NCBI GenBank assembly: GCA_934647195.1
Contig: CAKUFD010000002.1
Span: 186,001-250,000 of the forward strand
Length of the DNA: 64,000 bases
Direction: 5' to 3'
Origin: an uncultured Collinsella sp.
GTDB taxonomy: Bacteria > Actinomycetota > Coriobacteriia > Coriobacteriales > Coriobacteriaceae
The position numbers and the translations under genes were made by a program. Shown in pieces: positions 1 through 9,756 of the stretch (its first letter is position 1; the number at the start of each line of letters is the position of its first letter). The notes under the pieces are model-generated. The model was given only the letters and a program-made list of their open reading frames with translations, searched no databases and was not told the origin of the DNA.

Positions 1-309
1 GAGGATACTGGGCTTGTGCCGGATTGCGTCTTGATGGATGGCAACCCGCTAGGGGCGGTTCCTCGCGAGCGAAACGTCGTGCATGGCGACGCACATGTTG
101 CCTGCATTGCAGCTGCATCCATCGTGGCAAAGGTAACTCGTGACGAGATGATGGTCGAACTTGATGCTGAATACCCCGGGTATCATTTTGCACAATCAAA
201 AGGCTACGCATCTGCAGAGCATATCCAGGCCATCAAGGATCAAGGTCTCTCGCCGGTGCATCGTGTGTCGTTTTGTGGCAATTTCCTAGAAACAGAGACT
301 CTTTTCTAG
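1..309 (+). CDS. rnhB: Ribonuclease HII, C-terminal part (gene begins before the window)
   Basis: The reading frame is open from base 1 to a TAG at 307-309, so only the last 102 residues are seen. RNase HII removes RNA from RNA-DNA hybrids and misincorporated ribonucleotides in the cytoplasm. The visible part has the family's late signature: HGDAHVACIAAASIVAKVTRD followed by the YPGYHFAQSKGYAS block and a conserved S-P-x-H-R near the end. The catalytic Asp/Glu residues nearest the N terminus lie outside the window. It is followed by about 160 bases with no gene before the YraN-family gene. Confidence 0.93.
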   Translation, partial: EDTGLVPDCVLMDGNPLGAVPRERNVVHGDAHVACIAAASIVAKVTRDEMMVELDAEYPGYHFAQSKGYASAEHIQAIKDQGLSPVHRVSFCGNFLETETLF

Positions 310-482
310 GCGGCAATTGAACGAAATCTCTTTTCTGAACTTACTTTCAGCCTATTTACCTGCGTTGTTAGATTTAGGAGAGAAACAGGGGCTATTTAAA
401 TAAGCTTCCTGTGAGCTTCTGCGGTTAGTTTAGGCACTCGTGCCGTCGATACTTCCTCCAACACGGAAAGGAAGTGATCGTT

Positions 483-971
483 ATGTCTACAACGGATCGG
501 CAGGCTGAGCGAATCAGCAACTCAAGGCGCGTCGCGGAAGAAGCCCTTAAGAGCGGCGATGATTTCCCTGAGTTCATCGAAACGCTTACACCCAAGGAGC
601 TTGGTTATCTCGGAGAGGCGCTCGCTTGCTCGTATCTTGAGGAGCGGGGACTCGAGATAGTCGAGAGGCAGTACCGCTGTCGCGAAGGCGAGGCGGACAT
701 CATCGCCCATGACCTTGATTCGGATGAAATCGTACTTGTCGAGGTTAAGACAAGGCGCACTGCAAGATCTTCTACGATTAATATTTATCCTGAAGAAGCG
801 GTCGATGAGCGCAAACGTCTTCGGTACGCCCGCATTGCTTCTTGTTATGTGATGGAGCATTACCCAGTCACGTCTCTGCGTTTTGACATCATCGCCATTA
901 CCCTGCTGAGCGGAGGCGCCGCGCGCATCACCCATGTTCAGGATGCATTTGAATGGGATGCTCAACGATGA
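483..971 (+). CDS. YraN/UPF0102-family nuclease-like protein
   Basis: This protein of about 162 residues has the UPF0102 core: a GYLGEALACSYLEERG helix, then GEADII with the acidic residue and VEVKTRR, the D...ExK arrangement of restriction-endonuclease-fold proteins. The biochemical role of the family is not firmly established. ATG 483 is chosen because a purine-rich AAGGAAG sits about nine bases upstream; a GTG at 474 in the same frame is the alternative. The first 45 or so residues precede the usual YraN domain and are an extension. The stop overlaps the comM start (ATGA), so the two are probably co-translated, an order common beside rnhB and dprA. Confidence 0.85.
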   Translation: MSTTDRQAERISNSRRVAEEALKSGDDFPEFIETLTPKELGYLGEALACSYLEERGLEIVERQYRCREGEADIIAHDLDSDEIVLVEVKTRRTARSSTINIYPEEAVDERKRLRYARIASCYVMEHYPVTSLRFDIIAITLLSGGAARITHVQDAFEWDAQR

Positions 972-2485
972 GCGGACGCGAAGTCTATGCGATTCATGCT
1001 GCCTGCATTCGTGGCGTCGAAGCCTTTCCCGTGACTGTGGAGGTTTCGATGGCGGAGGGGATTCCCGGGATCACAATCGTCGGAATGCCCGATTCGACTG
1101 TTTTGGAAGCTCGAAGCAGGATTCGTTGCGCGCTACGTTCAACCAGTTTCGAAATCCCTCGCAAGAGCATTACCGTCAATCTATCTCCAAGCGATATAAG
1201 AAAGACGGGGTCAAGCCTCGATTTACCCATTGCTGTAGCGATATTGGCGCTTTCAAAGCAAATTCCGCGCGAAGGCCTTGAAGAGTACCTCTTCTTTGGA
1301 GAGATCGCACTCGATGGCAGCGTTCTCGCGACGCGAGGGGAAGTGCCCTATCAAATTCTCGCCCGAGAGATGGGACTGGATCTTGTTGGGGGAGAGATGG
1401 GCGAGGCGGTCTCGCTTGCAGGTGTTAACCGCTATCTCGTTCAAAGTATCAGTGCCTTTCGCGGTGGGAAAGATTCTTGGGCGGGCTTTCACGTTCAGGA
1501 TAAATACTCGCCGAAAACGTCGCCGCCTACTCTTGACTACGCCGATGTCGTTGGCCAGGAAATTGCGAAGCGCGGGATGGTCATCGCTGCTGCAGGCGAA
1601 CATGGTCTGATGATGATCGGAACGCCCGGTGCGGGAAAAAGCATGCTTGCCCAGCGGCTATGCGGCATATTGCCGCCCATCGACGATGCGGAACTTCAGG
1701 AGGCCTTATGCATTCATTCGGTTGTCGGAGAACCGATGGAGGCGCTCCTCTGCGGCCAGAGACCGTTTCGTCGCCCTCACCACAGCATTTCCGCCGCAGG
1801 TCTTTTGGGCGGCAATCGTCCCGTCCGCCCTGGGGAGGCGAGTTTAGCTCATGGGGGAGTGCTCTTTCTGGAAGAGATGGGGGAGTGGCCCTCTCATGTA
1901 CTGCAGATGCTCAGGCAGCCCATTGAAGAAGGAACTGTTCGCATTATCCGGGCGGACGGTTCGTATCTCTTTCCTGCGCGTTTTCAGCTGCTCGCCGCAA
2001 GCAATCCATGCCCTTGCGGCTATTTGGGCGACCCGGAAGTCGAATGCCGATGCACCCCGGCAGCAGTCGAGCGCTATCAGGCAAAGCTTTCGGGGCCTCT
2101 TGCCGATCGAATCGATATTTCCATCAGCGTCATGCGCCCCTCAGCCGAACTCATCGTTCAAGGAAGCGAGGGGATGTCAACCGCGGAAATGCAAACGCAG
2201 GTGCTTGAGGCAAAAGAATTCCGAGCGGCACGCATACGTCGAATCGAACGGGCTTTCGCATCGGATGCGCCTGCTTCGGCCGAAGCCTCTATCCAAACGC
2301 TCGATTTCGATGAGGACGGTCAGGATACTCTGCTTGCCTATTCAAAAAGGAATCTTCTTACGGCACGGGGCATCGTGCGCTTGGCTCGAGTAGCAAGAAC
2401 GGTCGCCGACCTATCGCATTCTGCTTCTGTAACGAGCGCGCATGTTCTTGAGGCCGCAATGTTTCAAGGAAGGGCGCGTGCGTAA
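968..2485 (+). CDS. comM: ComM/YifB-type Mg-chelatase-like AAA+ ATPase
   Basis: This protein of about 505 residues has a Lon-like N-terminal domain followed by an AAA+ Mg-chelatase-like module. Walker A is GTPGAGKSM, the Walker B region contains GGVLFLEEM, and the Cys-containing NPCPCGYLGDP...CRCTP insert is typical of YifB/ComM. In transformable bacteria ComM is a hexameric helicase that drives branch migration of incoming DNA during natural transformation. ATG 968 overlaps the upstream stop; an in-frame ATG at 953 is possible but has no better ribosome site. dprA follows immediately, so this is a conserved DNA-processing pair. Confidence 0.9.
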   Translation: MSGREVYAIHAACIRGVEAFPVTVEVSMAEGIPGITIVGMPDSTVLEARSRIRCALRSTSFEIPRKSITVNLSPSDIRKTGSSLDLPIAVAILALSKQIPREGLEEYLFFGEIALDGSVLATRGEVPYQILAREMGLDLVGGEMGEAVSLAGVNRYLVQSISAFRGGKDSWAGFHVQDKYSPKTSPPTLDYADVVGQEIAKRGMVIAAAGEHGLMMIGTPGAGKSMLAQRLCGILPPIDDAELQEALCIHSVVGEPMEALLCGQRPFRRPHHSISAAGLLGGNRPVRPGEASLAHGGVLFLEEMGEWPSHVLQMLRQPIEEGTVRIIRADGSYLFPARFQLLAASNPCPCGYLGDPEVECRCTPAAVERYQAKLSGPLADRIDISISVMRPSAELIVQGSEGMSTAEMQTQVLEAKEFRAARIRRIERAFASDAPASAEASIQTLDFDEDGQDTLLAYSKRNLLTARGIVRLARVARTVADLSHSASVTSAHVLEAAMFQGRARA

Positions 2486-3413
2486 GATGGAAGCCAACTG
2501 CTATGAAATCGAGCGCTTGGACCCACGCTTTCCTGCCAGCGTTCTCGAGTTGCCCAGTCCTCCAAATAAGCTGTACGTGCGCGGGGATATCGACCTTCTC
2601 AATAAACCCGCGCTTTCCATTATCGGAGCACGATCCGCTTCGCCCTATGGCCTGGCTATTGCCGAAATCGCTGCGACAATCGCCGCTCAATCAGACGTCT
2701 GCGTTGTGTCGGGAGGGGCAAAGGGCTGCGATCAGGCGGCGGGCCGCTCTGCTCTCGCCGCCGGCGGTAAGCATATTGTTGTTTTGGGGTGCGGTGCCGA
2801 TGTCGTCTATCCGCGCACTTCTAGGTCGCTCATAGATTTGACGCTTGCGCAGGGCGGCGCAATTGTCTCGCTTGACCCATGGGGAACGCCACCAAGAAAA
2901 TATGCATTTCCTCGTAGGAATCGAATTATCGCTGCTCTCGGCACCGCTCTATGCATAACTGAGGCAGGCCTGCCTTCAGGCACGTTTAGTACGGCAGAAA
3001 CGGCCATTGAGCTTGGTCGCGAGATATTCGCCATCCCCGGTTCGATCTTTTCTCCCGAGTCACGCGGGACCAACTACCTTATTGCCAATGGAGCTTGCTG
3101 CATTGCCGATGAAGATTCACTTGAAATGGCGATTTCGCGCGTGTTTGGAAAGCTAAGGATGTTTAGAGAGGGAGCTCGCGATCCCTTCGAGCAGCGCTCG
3201 TCCCTCGAACAGCGCATTTTACATGCTGTAATCGCAAATCCGATGTCCATAAACGAGCTGTCTTTATTCCTTAATCTCAATTCGATAGAGACGCTGCAGG
3301 CCATGAGTGGGTTGACGGTCGATGGATTCGTCGAGCGTTTGCTCGATGGACGATTTGCGCCGAGCAAAGAACTGCTTCAGGCTTCCTCGGCAATCATGCA
3401 CAATACAACATGA
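2478..3413 (+). CDS. dprA: DNA-processing protein DprA (Smf)
   Basis: DprA binds single-stranded DNA and loads RecA during transformation. The Rossmann-like core is clear: SIIGARSASPYG, VSGGAKGCDQAAGRSAL, GCGADVVYPR, FPRRNRIIAALG and a GTFSTAETAIELGREIFAIPG block. A short C-terminal winged-helix-like region (about residues 250-310) follows. GTG 2478 is preferred because AAGGAAGG lies just upstream and it overlaps the comM stop; ATG 2487 is the alternative. Translation from an upstream ATG at 2442 would lie inside comM and is unlikely. Confidence 0.92.
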   Translation: MRKMEANCYEIERLDPRFPASVLELPSPPNKLYVRGDIDLLNKPALSIIGARSASPYGLAIAEIAATIAAQSDVCVVSGGAKGCDQAAGRSALAAGGKHIVVLGCGADVVYPRTSRSLIDLTLAQGGAIVSLDPWGTPPRKYAFPRRNRIIAALGTALCITEAGLPSGTFSTAETAIELGREIFAIPGSIFSPESRGTNYLIANGACCIADEDSLEMAISRVFGKLRMFREGARDPFEQRSSLEQRILHAVIANPMSINELSLFLNLNSIETLQAMSGLTVDGFVERLLDGRFAPSKELLQASSAIMHNTT

Positions 3414-3441
3414 TGAATTGATTGACGGGGGAGTGTCTTCT

Positions 3442-4776
3442 ATGGATCAGATTGTGAGCGTTATCGGCGGAGGCCTTGCCGGGTGCGAATGCGCATGCCA
3501 GCTTGCTGATCGTGGCGTACGCGTGCGACTGTACGAAATGAGGCCGCACAAGATGTCTGCTGCACATCATACGGAGCACCTTGCAGAGCTCGTCTGCTCT
3601 AATTCTTTAAAATCTCTGCGCGAAGACTCTGCGGCGGGTATGCTGAAACGTGAGCTCACGCAGATGGGCTCTGTGCTTCTTGAGTGCGCCAAGGACGCTT
3701 CCGTGCCCGCTGGTGGCGCATTGGCTGTCGATCGCGATGTCTTTGCGTCTCGTGTTGAAGAGCAGATAGCGAAACGCGACCGCATTGAGGTGATTCGCGA
3801 GGAGGTAACATCTATTCCAGACGGCCCGGTTGTCATTGCGGCAGGTCCGTTATGTTCCGCTGCGCTCGCCGATGCCATCTCGGAGCTTACTGGGAGCACG
3901 CGTCTTTCGTTCTTTGATGCCGCCGCACCGATTGTCGAAGCCGATTCCCTCGATATGGACATCCTCTTTAGCCAATCGCGATATGAAGATTCCGATATGG
4001 GTGACTACCTCAACGCCCCTTTTTCAAAGGATGAGTATGTGGCGTTTATCGAGGCGCTCACTACAGCCGAGCGCGTCATCATGAAAGACTTCGAGACGCG
4101 CGACCTGTTCCAGGCTTGCCAGCCGGCAGAAGAAGTTGCCCGGAAGGGAATCGACGCAATACGATTTGGTGCCATGAAGCCGGTGGGCCTCACCGACCCG
4201 CGCACAGGCCGAAGGCCCTGGGCCGCAGTTCAGCTTCGTGCCGAAAATCGCGACTGCACCGCTTATAACCTTGTAGGATTTCAGACGAATCTGACGTTTC
4301 CGGAGCAAAAACGAGTTTTCCGCATGATTCCCGGCCTGGAGCACGCGGAGTTCTCGCGCTATGGTGTCATGCATCGCAACACCTTTATCGACAGCCCTCA
4401 CGTCTTGGACAAGACAATGCGTATACCTGGCACAAACGTGCGCTTTGCAGGACAAATTGCGGGAACCGAGGGTTACACCGAGGCTATAGCCTCTGGTCTG
4501 CTCGCCGCTCTCAACACCTTTGCAGACCTTTCGTCGCTTGCTCATCTCGAGCTCCCCACTACATCTGCACTGGGTTGCCTGATCGATTATGCGACCGATC
4601 CCACCGTTGAAGACTATCAGCCGATGCATGTGAATTTCGGCATCATGCCGCCTCTTGAAGACGGCGTTCGTCGCTCCAAGCGCGACCGTTATGCCGCTTA
4701 TTCTCAGCGGGGTAAAGATGCGCTTGAGCTGATGATTCTTGATAGGGGAGACCTTTTTGACCGCAGCGCTTTATAG
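3442..4776 (+). CDS. trmFO: Folate/FAD-dependent tRNA (uracil-54-C5)-methyltransferase
   Basis: TrmFO forms ribothymidine at position 54 of tRNA using methylene-tetrahydrofolate and FAD. The protein (444 aa) opens with the FAD-binding dinucleotide fold VIGGGLAGCECACQLA and has the family blocks LVCSNSLKS, YDFxNAP-like DYLNAPFSKDEY, and GQIAGTEGYTEAIASG. ATG 3442 is chosen: a GGGGGAG element lies about ten bases upstream, and the fold begins at residue 6. The gene overlaps the following xer gene by 20 bases; trmFO next to xer is a recurrent arrangement. Confidence 0.95.
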   Translation: MDQIVSVIGGGLAGCECACQLADRGVRVRLYEMRPHKMSAAHHTEHLAELVCSNSLKSLREDSAAGMLKRELTQMGSVLLECAKDASVPAGGALAVDRDVFASRVEEQIAKRDRIEVIREEVTSIPDGPVVIAAGPLCSAALADAISELTGSTRLSFFDAAAPIVEADSLDMDILFSQSRYEDSDMGDYLNAPFSKDEYVAFIEALTTAERVIMKDFETRDLFQACQPAEEVARKGIDAIRFGAMKPVGLTDPRTGRRPWAAVQLRAENRDCTAYNLVGFQTNLTFPEQKRVFRMIPGLEHAEFSRYGVMHRNTFIDSPHVLDKTMRIPGTNVRFAGQIAGTEGYTEAIASGLLAALNTFADLSSLAHLELPTTSALGCLIDYATDPTVEDYQPMHVNFGIMPPLEDGVRRSKRDRYAAYSQRGKDALELMILDRGDLFDRSAL

Positions 4777-5668
4777 CCATATCGATGCTTTCATCGGGTA
4801 TATTTCCCGCGTCCAAGGCTTGTCCCCAGAAACTGCACGCGCCTACCAGTCGCACCTGGGGGCGTATGCGCGGTGGTGCGAAAAAGAGCGTATTGAGGGC
4901 CTTTGTGTATCGGTCGCCGAATTGAGAGGGTATCTGGGTGACCGCCAGCGTGCAGGAGATGCGCCCCGTACGTTGACGGCACATCTATCCGCTATCCGTT
5001 CCTTTTATCGGTGGCTCAACATCAAGGGAATCATCGACAGGGATCCTGCGGCGGCTCTGCAGTCCCCCAAGCTTCCCTCGACGCTTCCCACTGTCTTGAG
5101 CGCAACTCAGCTTGACGCATTGTTTGAAGCAGTCGATGACTCTGCTCCCGGCGGCATCCGCGATCGCACAATGCTCGAATTGTTTATTGCAAGCGGGGCT
5201 CGCATTTCAGAGCTTTCACGCATCTGCCTTGACGATTTCGACCGCTCCCATCAAGTGCTGCGATTGCTTGGTAAAGGGTCAAAGGAGCGAATCGTGCCTC
5301 TCTATCAGAGGGCGTTCGACTCTCTAGATATCTATATTCAGCAGGCTCGACCTGCCTTGATCGCAAAGGCGACGCCCCCTCAAGCCAAGACGACCCGGCT
5401 TTTCATCTCTGACCGCGGTCGTCCCATGGACGCAGCTGCCTTGCGGAGGAGGTTCGACTCGCTTGTGCGCAAAGCAGGGCTTCCTGTAGGCATAACACCA
5501 CACACCATGCGTCATACGTATGCGACGGAGCTTCTTGAAGGAGGGGCGGATTTACGAAGTGTCCAGGAGCTTTTGGGCCACAGTTCGCTTTCTACAACGC
5601 AAATCTACACGCATTTAACGCCCGAGCGCCTTCGCGCGGCGATGCATCAAGCTCACCCGCGAGCATGA
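4757..5668 (+). CDS. xerC: Xer-type tyrosine recombinase
   Basis: This is a site-specific recombinase of about 303 aa with an N-terminal SAM-like core-binding domain and a complete catalytic domain: Arg in GARISELSR, a Lys in LLGKGSKER, HTMRHTYATELLEGG (HxxR), LGHSSLSTTQIYTHL with the second His and the Tyr nucleophile. Xer proteins resolve chromosome dimers at dif. TTG 4757 fits GGGGAG six bases upstream; TTG 4739 is an alternative. XerC and XerD cannot be separated reliably from this gene alone, so the symbol is tentative. It is chromosomal and unrelated to the prophage integrase at 17127. Confidence 0.85.
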   Translation: MTAALYSHIDAFIGYISRVQGLSPETARAYQSHLGAYARWCEKERIEGLCVSVAELRGYLGDRQRAGDAPRTLTAHLSAIRSFYRWLNIKGIIDRDPAAALQSPKLPSTLPTVLSATQLDALFEAVDDSAPGGIRDRTMLELFIASGARISELSRICLDDFDRSHQVLRLLGKGSKERIVPLYQRAFDSLDIYIQQARPALIAKATPPQAKTTRLFISDRGRPMDAAALRRRFDSLVRKAGLPVGITPHTMRHTYATELLEGGADLRSVQELLGHSSLSTTQIYTHLTPERLRAAMHQAHPRA

Positions 5669-5715
5669 GACGTGTCTGATTCGTGTTGGACCGTTCTTTT
5701 TATCAGAATCGTCTC

Positions 5716-5743
5716 TTGCGAATTTTCCTCTGGCTGTTATTAT
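5716..5743 (+). promoter_or_regulatory. Probable promoter of rpsB-tsf
   Basis: TTGCGA (5716-5721) and TATTAT (5738-5743) are separated by 16 bases and start a leader of roughly 130 bases ahead of rpsB. The 214-base gap 5669-5882 holds nothing else coding. The leader is long for a simple promoter, which would fit S2 autoregulation known in other bacteria, but I recognise no specific motif. Confidence 0.5.
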
Positions 5744-5882
5744 TTTGCAGGTTGTGCTTGGCACAGCTCTATTCATTTCACACGCACGGCTACTTGTCCG
5801 CCGCGGTGCTCGTCCCTAGGTAGCTCAGGGCCGAGTGGTGGATAAGGTCGACCCCGTGCGGAGGCAAACCAGGAGGTAAAAC

Positions 5883-6641
5883 ATGGCTACCAAGATTAAT
5901 GTCCGCACCCTTCTCGAGGCTGGCTGCCACTTCGGTCATCAGACCCGTCGCTGGAACCCCAAGATGAAGCCGTACATCTTCGGCGAGCGCAGCGGTATCT
6001 ACATTCTCGACCTCAAGCAGACCATCATGGAGGCCGACTCCGCTTACACGTTCATCAAGAACACTTGCGCACATGGCGGCAAGGTCCTCTTCGTCGGTAC
6101 CAAGAAGCAGGCTCAGGATGCTGTTAAGGCCTCTGCTGAGCGCGCTAACATGCCCTACATCAACCAGCGTTGGCTGGGCGGCATGCTCACCAACTTCGTG
6201 ACCATCCGCTCCCGCATGAACCGCATGGAGGAGCTCGAGGCCATGATCGAGGATGGCCGCATGGCCGTTCTGCCCAAGAAGGAGCAGGCTGTGCTCGGCA
6301 AGGAGCTCGCTAAGCTCCAGGCCAACCTCGGTGGCGCACGCGATATGAAGGCTCTGCCCCAGGCCCTCTTCGTTATCGACACCAAGCGCGAGGAGAATGC
6401 CATCAAGGAGGCCCAGCGCCTGAACATCCCCGTCGTCGCTCTTATCGACACCAACTCCGATCCCGACGTTGTCGACTATGGCGTCCCCTGCAATGATGAC
6501 GCCATCTCCGCTGTCGCCCTCATGTGCGATCTGTTTGCAGACGCCTGCCTCGCTGGCTCTGGCAAGGAGCAGATCACCGAGGCCGAGATGACGGCTCCCG
6601 CAGCCGAGCAGACCGCTGAGCCGGCTGCCGACGCTGAGTAA
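5883..6641 (+). CDS. rpsB: 30S ribosomal protein S2
   Basis: S2 is a late-assembling protein of the small ribosomal subunit. The 252-aa product shows the family signatures: [19 protein letters not shown] near the N terminus, [20 protein letters not shown] and [10 protein letters not shown]. The C-terminal tail is Ala/Glu-rich and poorly conserved, as expected. AGGAGGT lies nine bases before ATG 5883. Codon use is strongly biased to G/C-ending codons compared with neighbours, as for highly expressed genes. tsf follows in the same operon. Confidence 0.98.
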   Translation: MATKINVRTLLEAGCHFGHQTRRWNPKMKPYIFGERSGIYILDLKQTIMEADSAYTFIKNTCAHGGKVLFVGTKKQAQDAVKASAERANMPYINQRWLGGMLTNFVTIRSRMNRMEELEAMIEDGRMAVLPKKEQAVLGKELAKLQANLGGARDMKALPQALFVIDTKREENAIKEAQRLNIPVVALIDTNSDPDVVDYGVPCNDDAISAVALMCDLFADACLAGSGKEQITEAEMTAPAAEQTAEPAADAE

Positions 6642-6683
6642 CACAGTTTCGCGATTGTACCTGGTTCAAGAAAGGACCCAATC

Positions 6684-7559
6684 ATGGCACAGATTACCGC
6701 CGCTATGGTCAAGCAGCTCCGCGAGATGACCGACTCTCCTATGATGGAGTGCAAGAAGGCTCTCGTCGAGGCTGATGGCGATATGGATACCGCCGTTGAC
6801 GTTCTGCGCAAGAACGGTCTTGCTAAGGCTGCCAAGAAGGCCGGCCGCGAGACCAATGAGGGCGCTGTCGCCGCATTCGTTTCCGAGGATTCCAAGACGG
6901 GCGCTCTGCTCGAGCTCTCCTGCGAGACCGACTTCGTTGGTTCGAACGCCAAGTTCACCGGCTTTGCCGCCAACGTTGCCGAGGTTGTCGCTACTACCGA
7001 GCCCGCTGATGTTGATGCCCTGCTCGCTGCTCCCATGAACGGTGCCACCGTTTCCGAGGAGCTCACCGAGATGATTCACGTCATCGGCGAGAACATGAAG
7101 ATCGCTCGCTTTACTGCACGCAAGGTCGAGTCCGGTGCTCTTTCCACCTACATCCACATGGGTGGCAAGATCGGCGTTATGGTCGAGTTTGCTTTCGAGA
7201 AGCCCGAGACCGCTTCTGCAGACGCATTCAAGACCTTTGCGCACGACGTTGCCCTTCAGGTTGCTGCCGCTGCCCCCATCTGTGCCACTCGTGAGCAGGT
7301 CCCTGCCGAGACCGTTGCCCACGAGAAGGAGATCTACATGGCTCAGGCTGCCGAGTCCGGCAAGCCCGAGGCTATACAGGAGAAGATGGCTGTTGGCCGC
7401 CTGGAGAAGTTCTACAAGCAGTGCGTCCTGAACGAGCAGGAGTTCATCAAGGATTCCAGCCTCACCATCAAGAAGTACGCAGAGCAGGTTTCCAAGGAGC
7501 TCGGTGACACCATCACCGTTGTCGACTTCGACCGTCTGGTTCGCGGCGAGGCAAACTAA
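6684..7559 (+). CDS. tsf: Translation elongation factor Ts
   Basis: EF-Ts recycles EF-Tu by exchanging GDP for GTP. The 291-aa protein begins with ITAAMVKQLREMTDSPMMECKKAL, the conserved UBA-like N domain, followed by ELSCETDFVGSN and HIGGKIGV-like HMGGKIGVMVEF core motifs. It lies 42 bases after rpsB with an AAGAAAGGA ribosome site and ends just before a strong intrinsic terminator at 7581. Confidence 0.98.
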   Translation: MAQITAAMVKQLREMTDSPMMECKKALVEADGDMDTAVDVLRKNGLAKAAKKAGRETNEGAVAAFVSEDSKTGALLELSCETDFVGSNAKFTGFAANVAEVVATTEPADVDALLAAPMNGATVSEELTEMIHVIGENMKIARFTARKVESGALSTYIHMGGKIGVMVEFAFEKPETASADAFKTFAHDVALQVAAAAPICATREQVPAETVAHEKEIYMAQAAESGKPEAIQEKMAVGRLEKFYKQCVLNEQEFIKDSSLTIKKYAEQVSKELGDTITVVDFDRLVRGEAN

Positions 7560-7580
7560 CCTCTCTTTTGAGCCTTTGAA

Positions 7581-7617
7581 AAGCAGGCTGTGGGTTTTGC
7601 CCATAGCCTGCTTTTTT
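7581..7617 (+). terminator. Intrinsic terminator after tsf
   Basis: A 14-bp stem (7581-7594 with 7600-7613, one G-U pair) with a five-base loop is followed by a run of six or more T. It separates rpsB-tsf from pyrH. Confidence 0.9.
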
Positions 7618-7676
7618 ATGGGTCGCAAGCTCATTCCTGATAGAATGAATCCAAATGAACAAGTAAGGAGGACCTC

Positions 7677-8399
7677 TTGTCTGATTACCTTTATAAGCGC
7701 GTCTTGCTCAAGCTCTCGGGTGAGGCTCTGATGGGCAACAACGGCTACGGTATCGATCCTTCCGTCACCGAGCGCCTGGCCACGCAGATCAAGCATCTTC
7801 ATGACGATGGTGTCGAGGTTGGTATCGTCGTGGGCGGCGGTAACATTTTCCGTGGCCTTGCCGGTGCCGCAGGCGGCATGGATCGCGCGCAGGCAGACTA
7901 TATGGGCATGCTCGCTACCGTTATGAACGCGCTTGCGCTACAGGATGCTTTTGAGCGCGTCGAGTGTCCGTGCCGCGTGATGAGCGCCATTCAGATGAAC
8001 GAGGTCGCAGAGCCCTACATCCGTCGCCGCGCAATGCGTCATCTTGAGAAGGGTGACGTTGTGATTTTTGCCGCAGGTTCTGGCAATCCGTATTTCACTA
8101 CCGATACCGCAGCTGCCCTGCGCGCATGCGAAATTGGCGCTGATTGTCTCGTCAAGGCGACTAAAGTCGACGGCATCTACGACAAGGATCCCGTCAAGAA
8201 TGAGGACGCTGTAAGGTTCGACAAGATCACGTATCACGAGGTTCTTGTGCGCGGTCTTCAGGTTATGGATTCAACGGCTGCTGCCCTATGCCAGGACAAT
8301 CGCATGCCGATCATGGTCCTCAATATCGAGGGCGAGAATAATATCCAGCGTGCTCTTGCGGGCGAGTCCGTGGGCACCATCGTGGTTCAGGAGGATTAA
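7677..8399 (+). CDS. pyrH: Uridylate kinase
   Basis: UMP kinase phosphorylates UMP to UDP and belongs to the amino-acid-kinase fold, not the P-loop kinases. The 240-aa protein has KLSGEAL at the N terminus, VGGGNIFRG, and the C-terminal block [20 protein letters not shown]. The start is TTG 7677, with AAGGAGG at 7663-7670. Two bases separate its stop from frr, so the two are translationally linked; pyrH-frr is a near-universal pair. Confidence 0.97.
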   Translation: MSDYLYKRVLLKLSGEALMGNNGYGIDPSVTERLATQIKHLHDDGVEVGIVVGGGNIFRGLAGAAGGMDRAQADYMGMLATVMNALALQDAFERVECPCRVMSAIQMNEVAEPYIRRRAMRHLEKGDVVIFAAGSGNPYFTTDTAAALRACEIGADCLVKATKVDGIYDKDPVKNEDAVRFDKITYHEVLVRGLQVMDSTAAALCQDNRMPIMVLNIEGENNIQRALAGESVGTIVVQED

Positions 8400-8401
8400 T
8401 C

Positions 8402-8935
8402 ATGTCTGACACTCGTGAAAAGATGGATAAGGCGATCGAGGCTCTCAAGCATAATTTCTCTAAGGTGCGCACTGGTCGTGCTAGCGCTAATATCCTGTCT
8501 GACATTACGGTCGATTATTACGGTGTTGCCACCCCGATTACTCAGGTTGCTGCCGTAAAGACCCCCGAGGCCCATATGCTCATGATTGAGCCTTGGGACA
8601 AAGCGTTGCTTAATGCCATCGTAAAGGCCATTAGCTCTTCCGATTTGGGTATTACCCCCAACAGCGACGGCAGCGTTGTGCGCCTTCCTTTCCCGGCACC
8701 TACCGAGGAGCGTCGTCGTGAGCTCGTTAAAGAGTGTCGCGAAATGGCCGAACAGGCTCGTGTCGCCGTGCGCAATGTTCGTCGTGAGGCAAACAATAAG
8801 CTCGAGCGCGATGAGGAGCTTTCTGAAGACGATGTCCGTCGCGAGCAGGCGAAGGTTCAAAAGCTCACCGACGAGTACGTCGCCAAGGTTGAAGAAGTCC
8901 TGAAGGCCAAAGAGGCCGAGGTCATGGAGATCTAA
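8402..8935 (+). CDS. frr: Ribosome recycling factor
   Basis: RRF splits post-termination ribosomes together with EF-G. The 177-aa protein is of normal family length, with the RTGRASANILSDITVDYYG block in the first helix/domain boundary and the C-terminal RRE..NKLERDEELSEDD..R region of the three-helix bundle. It lies between pyrH and uppS in one operon. Confidence 0.97.
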   Translation: MSDTREKMDKAIEALKHNFSKVRTGRASANILSDITVDYYGVATPITQVAAVKTPEAHMLMIEPWDKALLNAIVKAISSSDLGITPNSDGSVVRLPFPAPTEERRRELVKECREMAEQARVAVRNVRREANNKLERDEELSEDDVRREQAKVQKLTDEYVAKVEEVLKAKEAEVMEI

Positions 8936-8937
8936 TC

Positions 8938-9729
8938 TTGAAATACGACCAGGCTAAATTCGAGGCGTACTTTGCAGGCGCCCCCGAAGATATCGATATG
9001 AGTCTGCTTGATATGGCGCGCATTCCGCGCCATATCTCCTGCATTATGGACGGAAATGGACGCTGGGCAACCTCGCGTGGTCTTGCGCGCACCGAAGGCC
9101 ATAAAGCGGGAATTGTTTCCCTTCGGGAGATAATTACTGCATGCGTTCGCCTTGGCGTCGATGTCCTTTCGGCATATGCGTTCTCAACCGAAAACTGGAA
9201 TCGACCTCAGCACGAAGTCAATGTGCTTATGCATCTGTTTGCTAAGACGTTTATCGATGAGCTGCCTCTGCTCAAGCGCGAAAACGTTCGCGTTGTCTTT
9301 CTGGGGGACATTTCCGCTCTTCCAAAGAAGACGCGAGATGTATTTGAGTATGGTCTCGAGGAATGCCGCAACCACACAGGCATGGTTCTTGCACTCGCTG
9401 TTAACTACGGTGGTCGTGCCGAAATCGTTCGCGCGGCTCGCAAGATCGCTTCTGCTGTAGCCGCAGGCGATCTTAAGGTCGAAGATATCGACGAAGCTAC
9501 CTTTGCAACAGGTCTTTATACGAATGATTTGCCTGACCCCGAACTCATTATTCGCACTTCGGGGGAGATGCGCGTTTCGAACTATCTTCTGTGGCAGATA
9601 GCTTATTCCGAGTTTTTCATCACCGATACCTATTGGCCGGATTTTGACCGATGGGGGCTTATACGCGCCATCTTGGGGTACCAACATCGCGATCGTCGAT
9701 TTGGCGGCCTTAGCGCTGAATCCAAATAA
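8938..9729 (+). CDS. uppS: Isoprenyl (undecaprenyl) diphosphate synthase
   Basis: This cis-prenyltransferase makes the C55 lipid carrier for cell-wall synthesis. The 263-aa protein shows MDGNGRWATSRG (catalytic Asp and phosphate loop), AFSTENWNRP, and RTSGEMRVSNYLLWQ..YSEFF near the C terminus. The start is TTG 8938, three bases after the frr stop with GGAG in the frr 3' end. It precedes cdsA and dxr, so lipid-carrier and isoprenoid steps are grouped here. Confidence 0.95.
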   Translation: MKYDQAKFEAYFAGAPEDIDMSLLDMARIPRHISCIMDGNGRWATSRGLARTEGHKAGIVSLREIITACVRLGVDVLSAYAFSTENWNRPQHEVNVLMHLFAKTFIDELPLLKRENVRVVFLGDISALPKKTRDVFEYGLEECRNHTGMVLALAVNYGGRAEIVRAARKIASAVAAGDLKVEDIDEATFATGLYTNDLPDPELIIRTSGEMRVSNYLLWQIAYSEFFITDTYWPDFDRWGLIRAILGYQHRDRRFGGLSAESK

Positions 9730-9756
9730 CAATGCACTTTCTAGGACGTTTTAATC

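Noticed and set aside
5790-7802. Long minus-strand frames opposite rpsB and tsf
   Set aside because: Shadows of highly expressed genes with biased codons.
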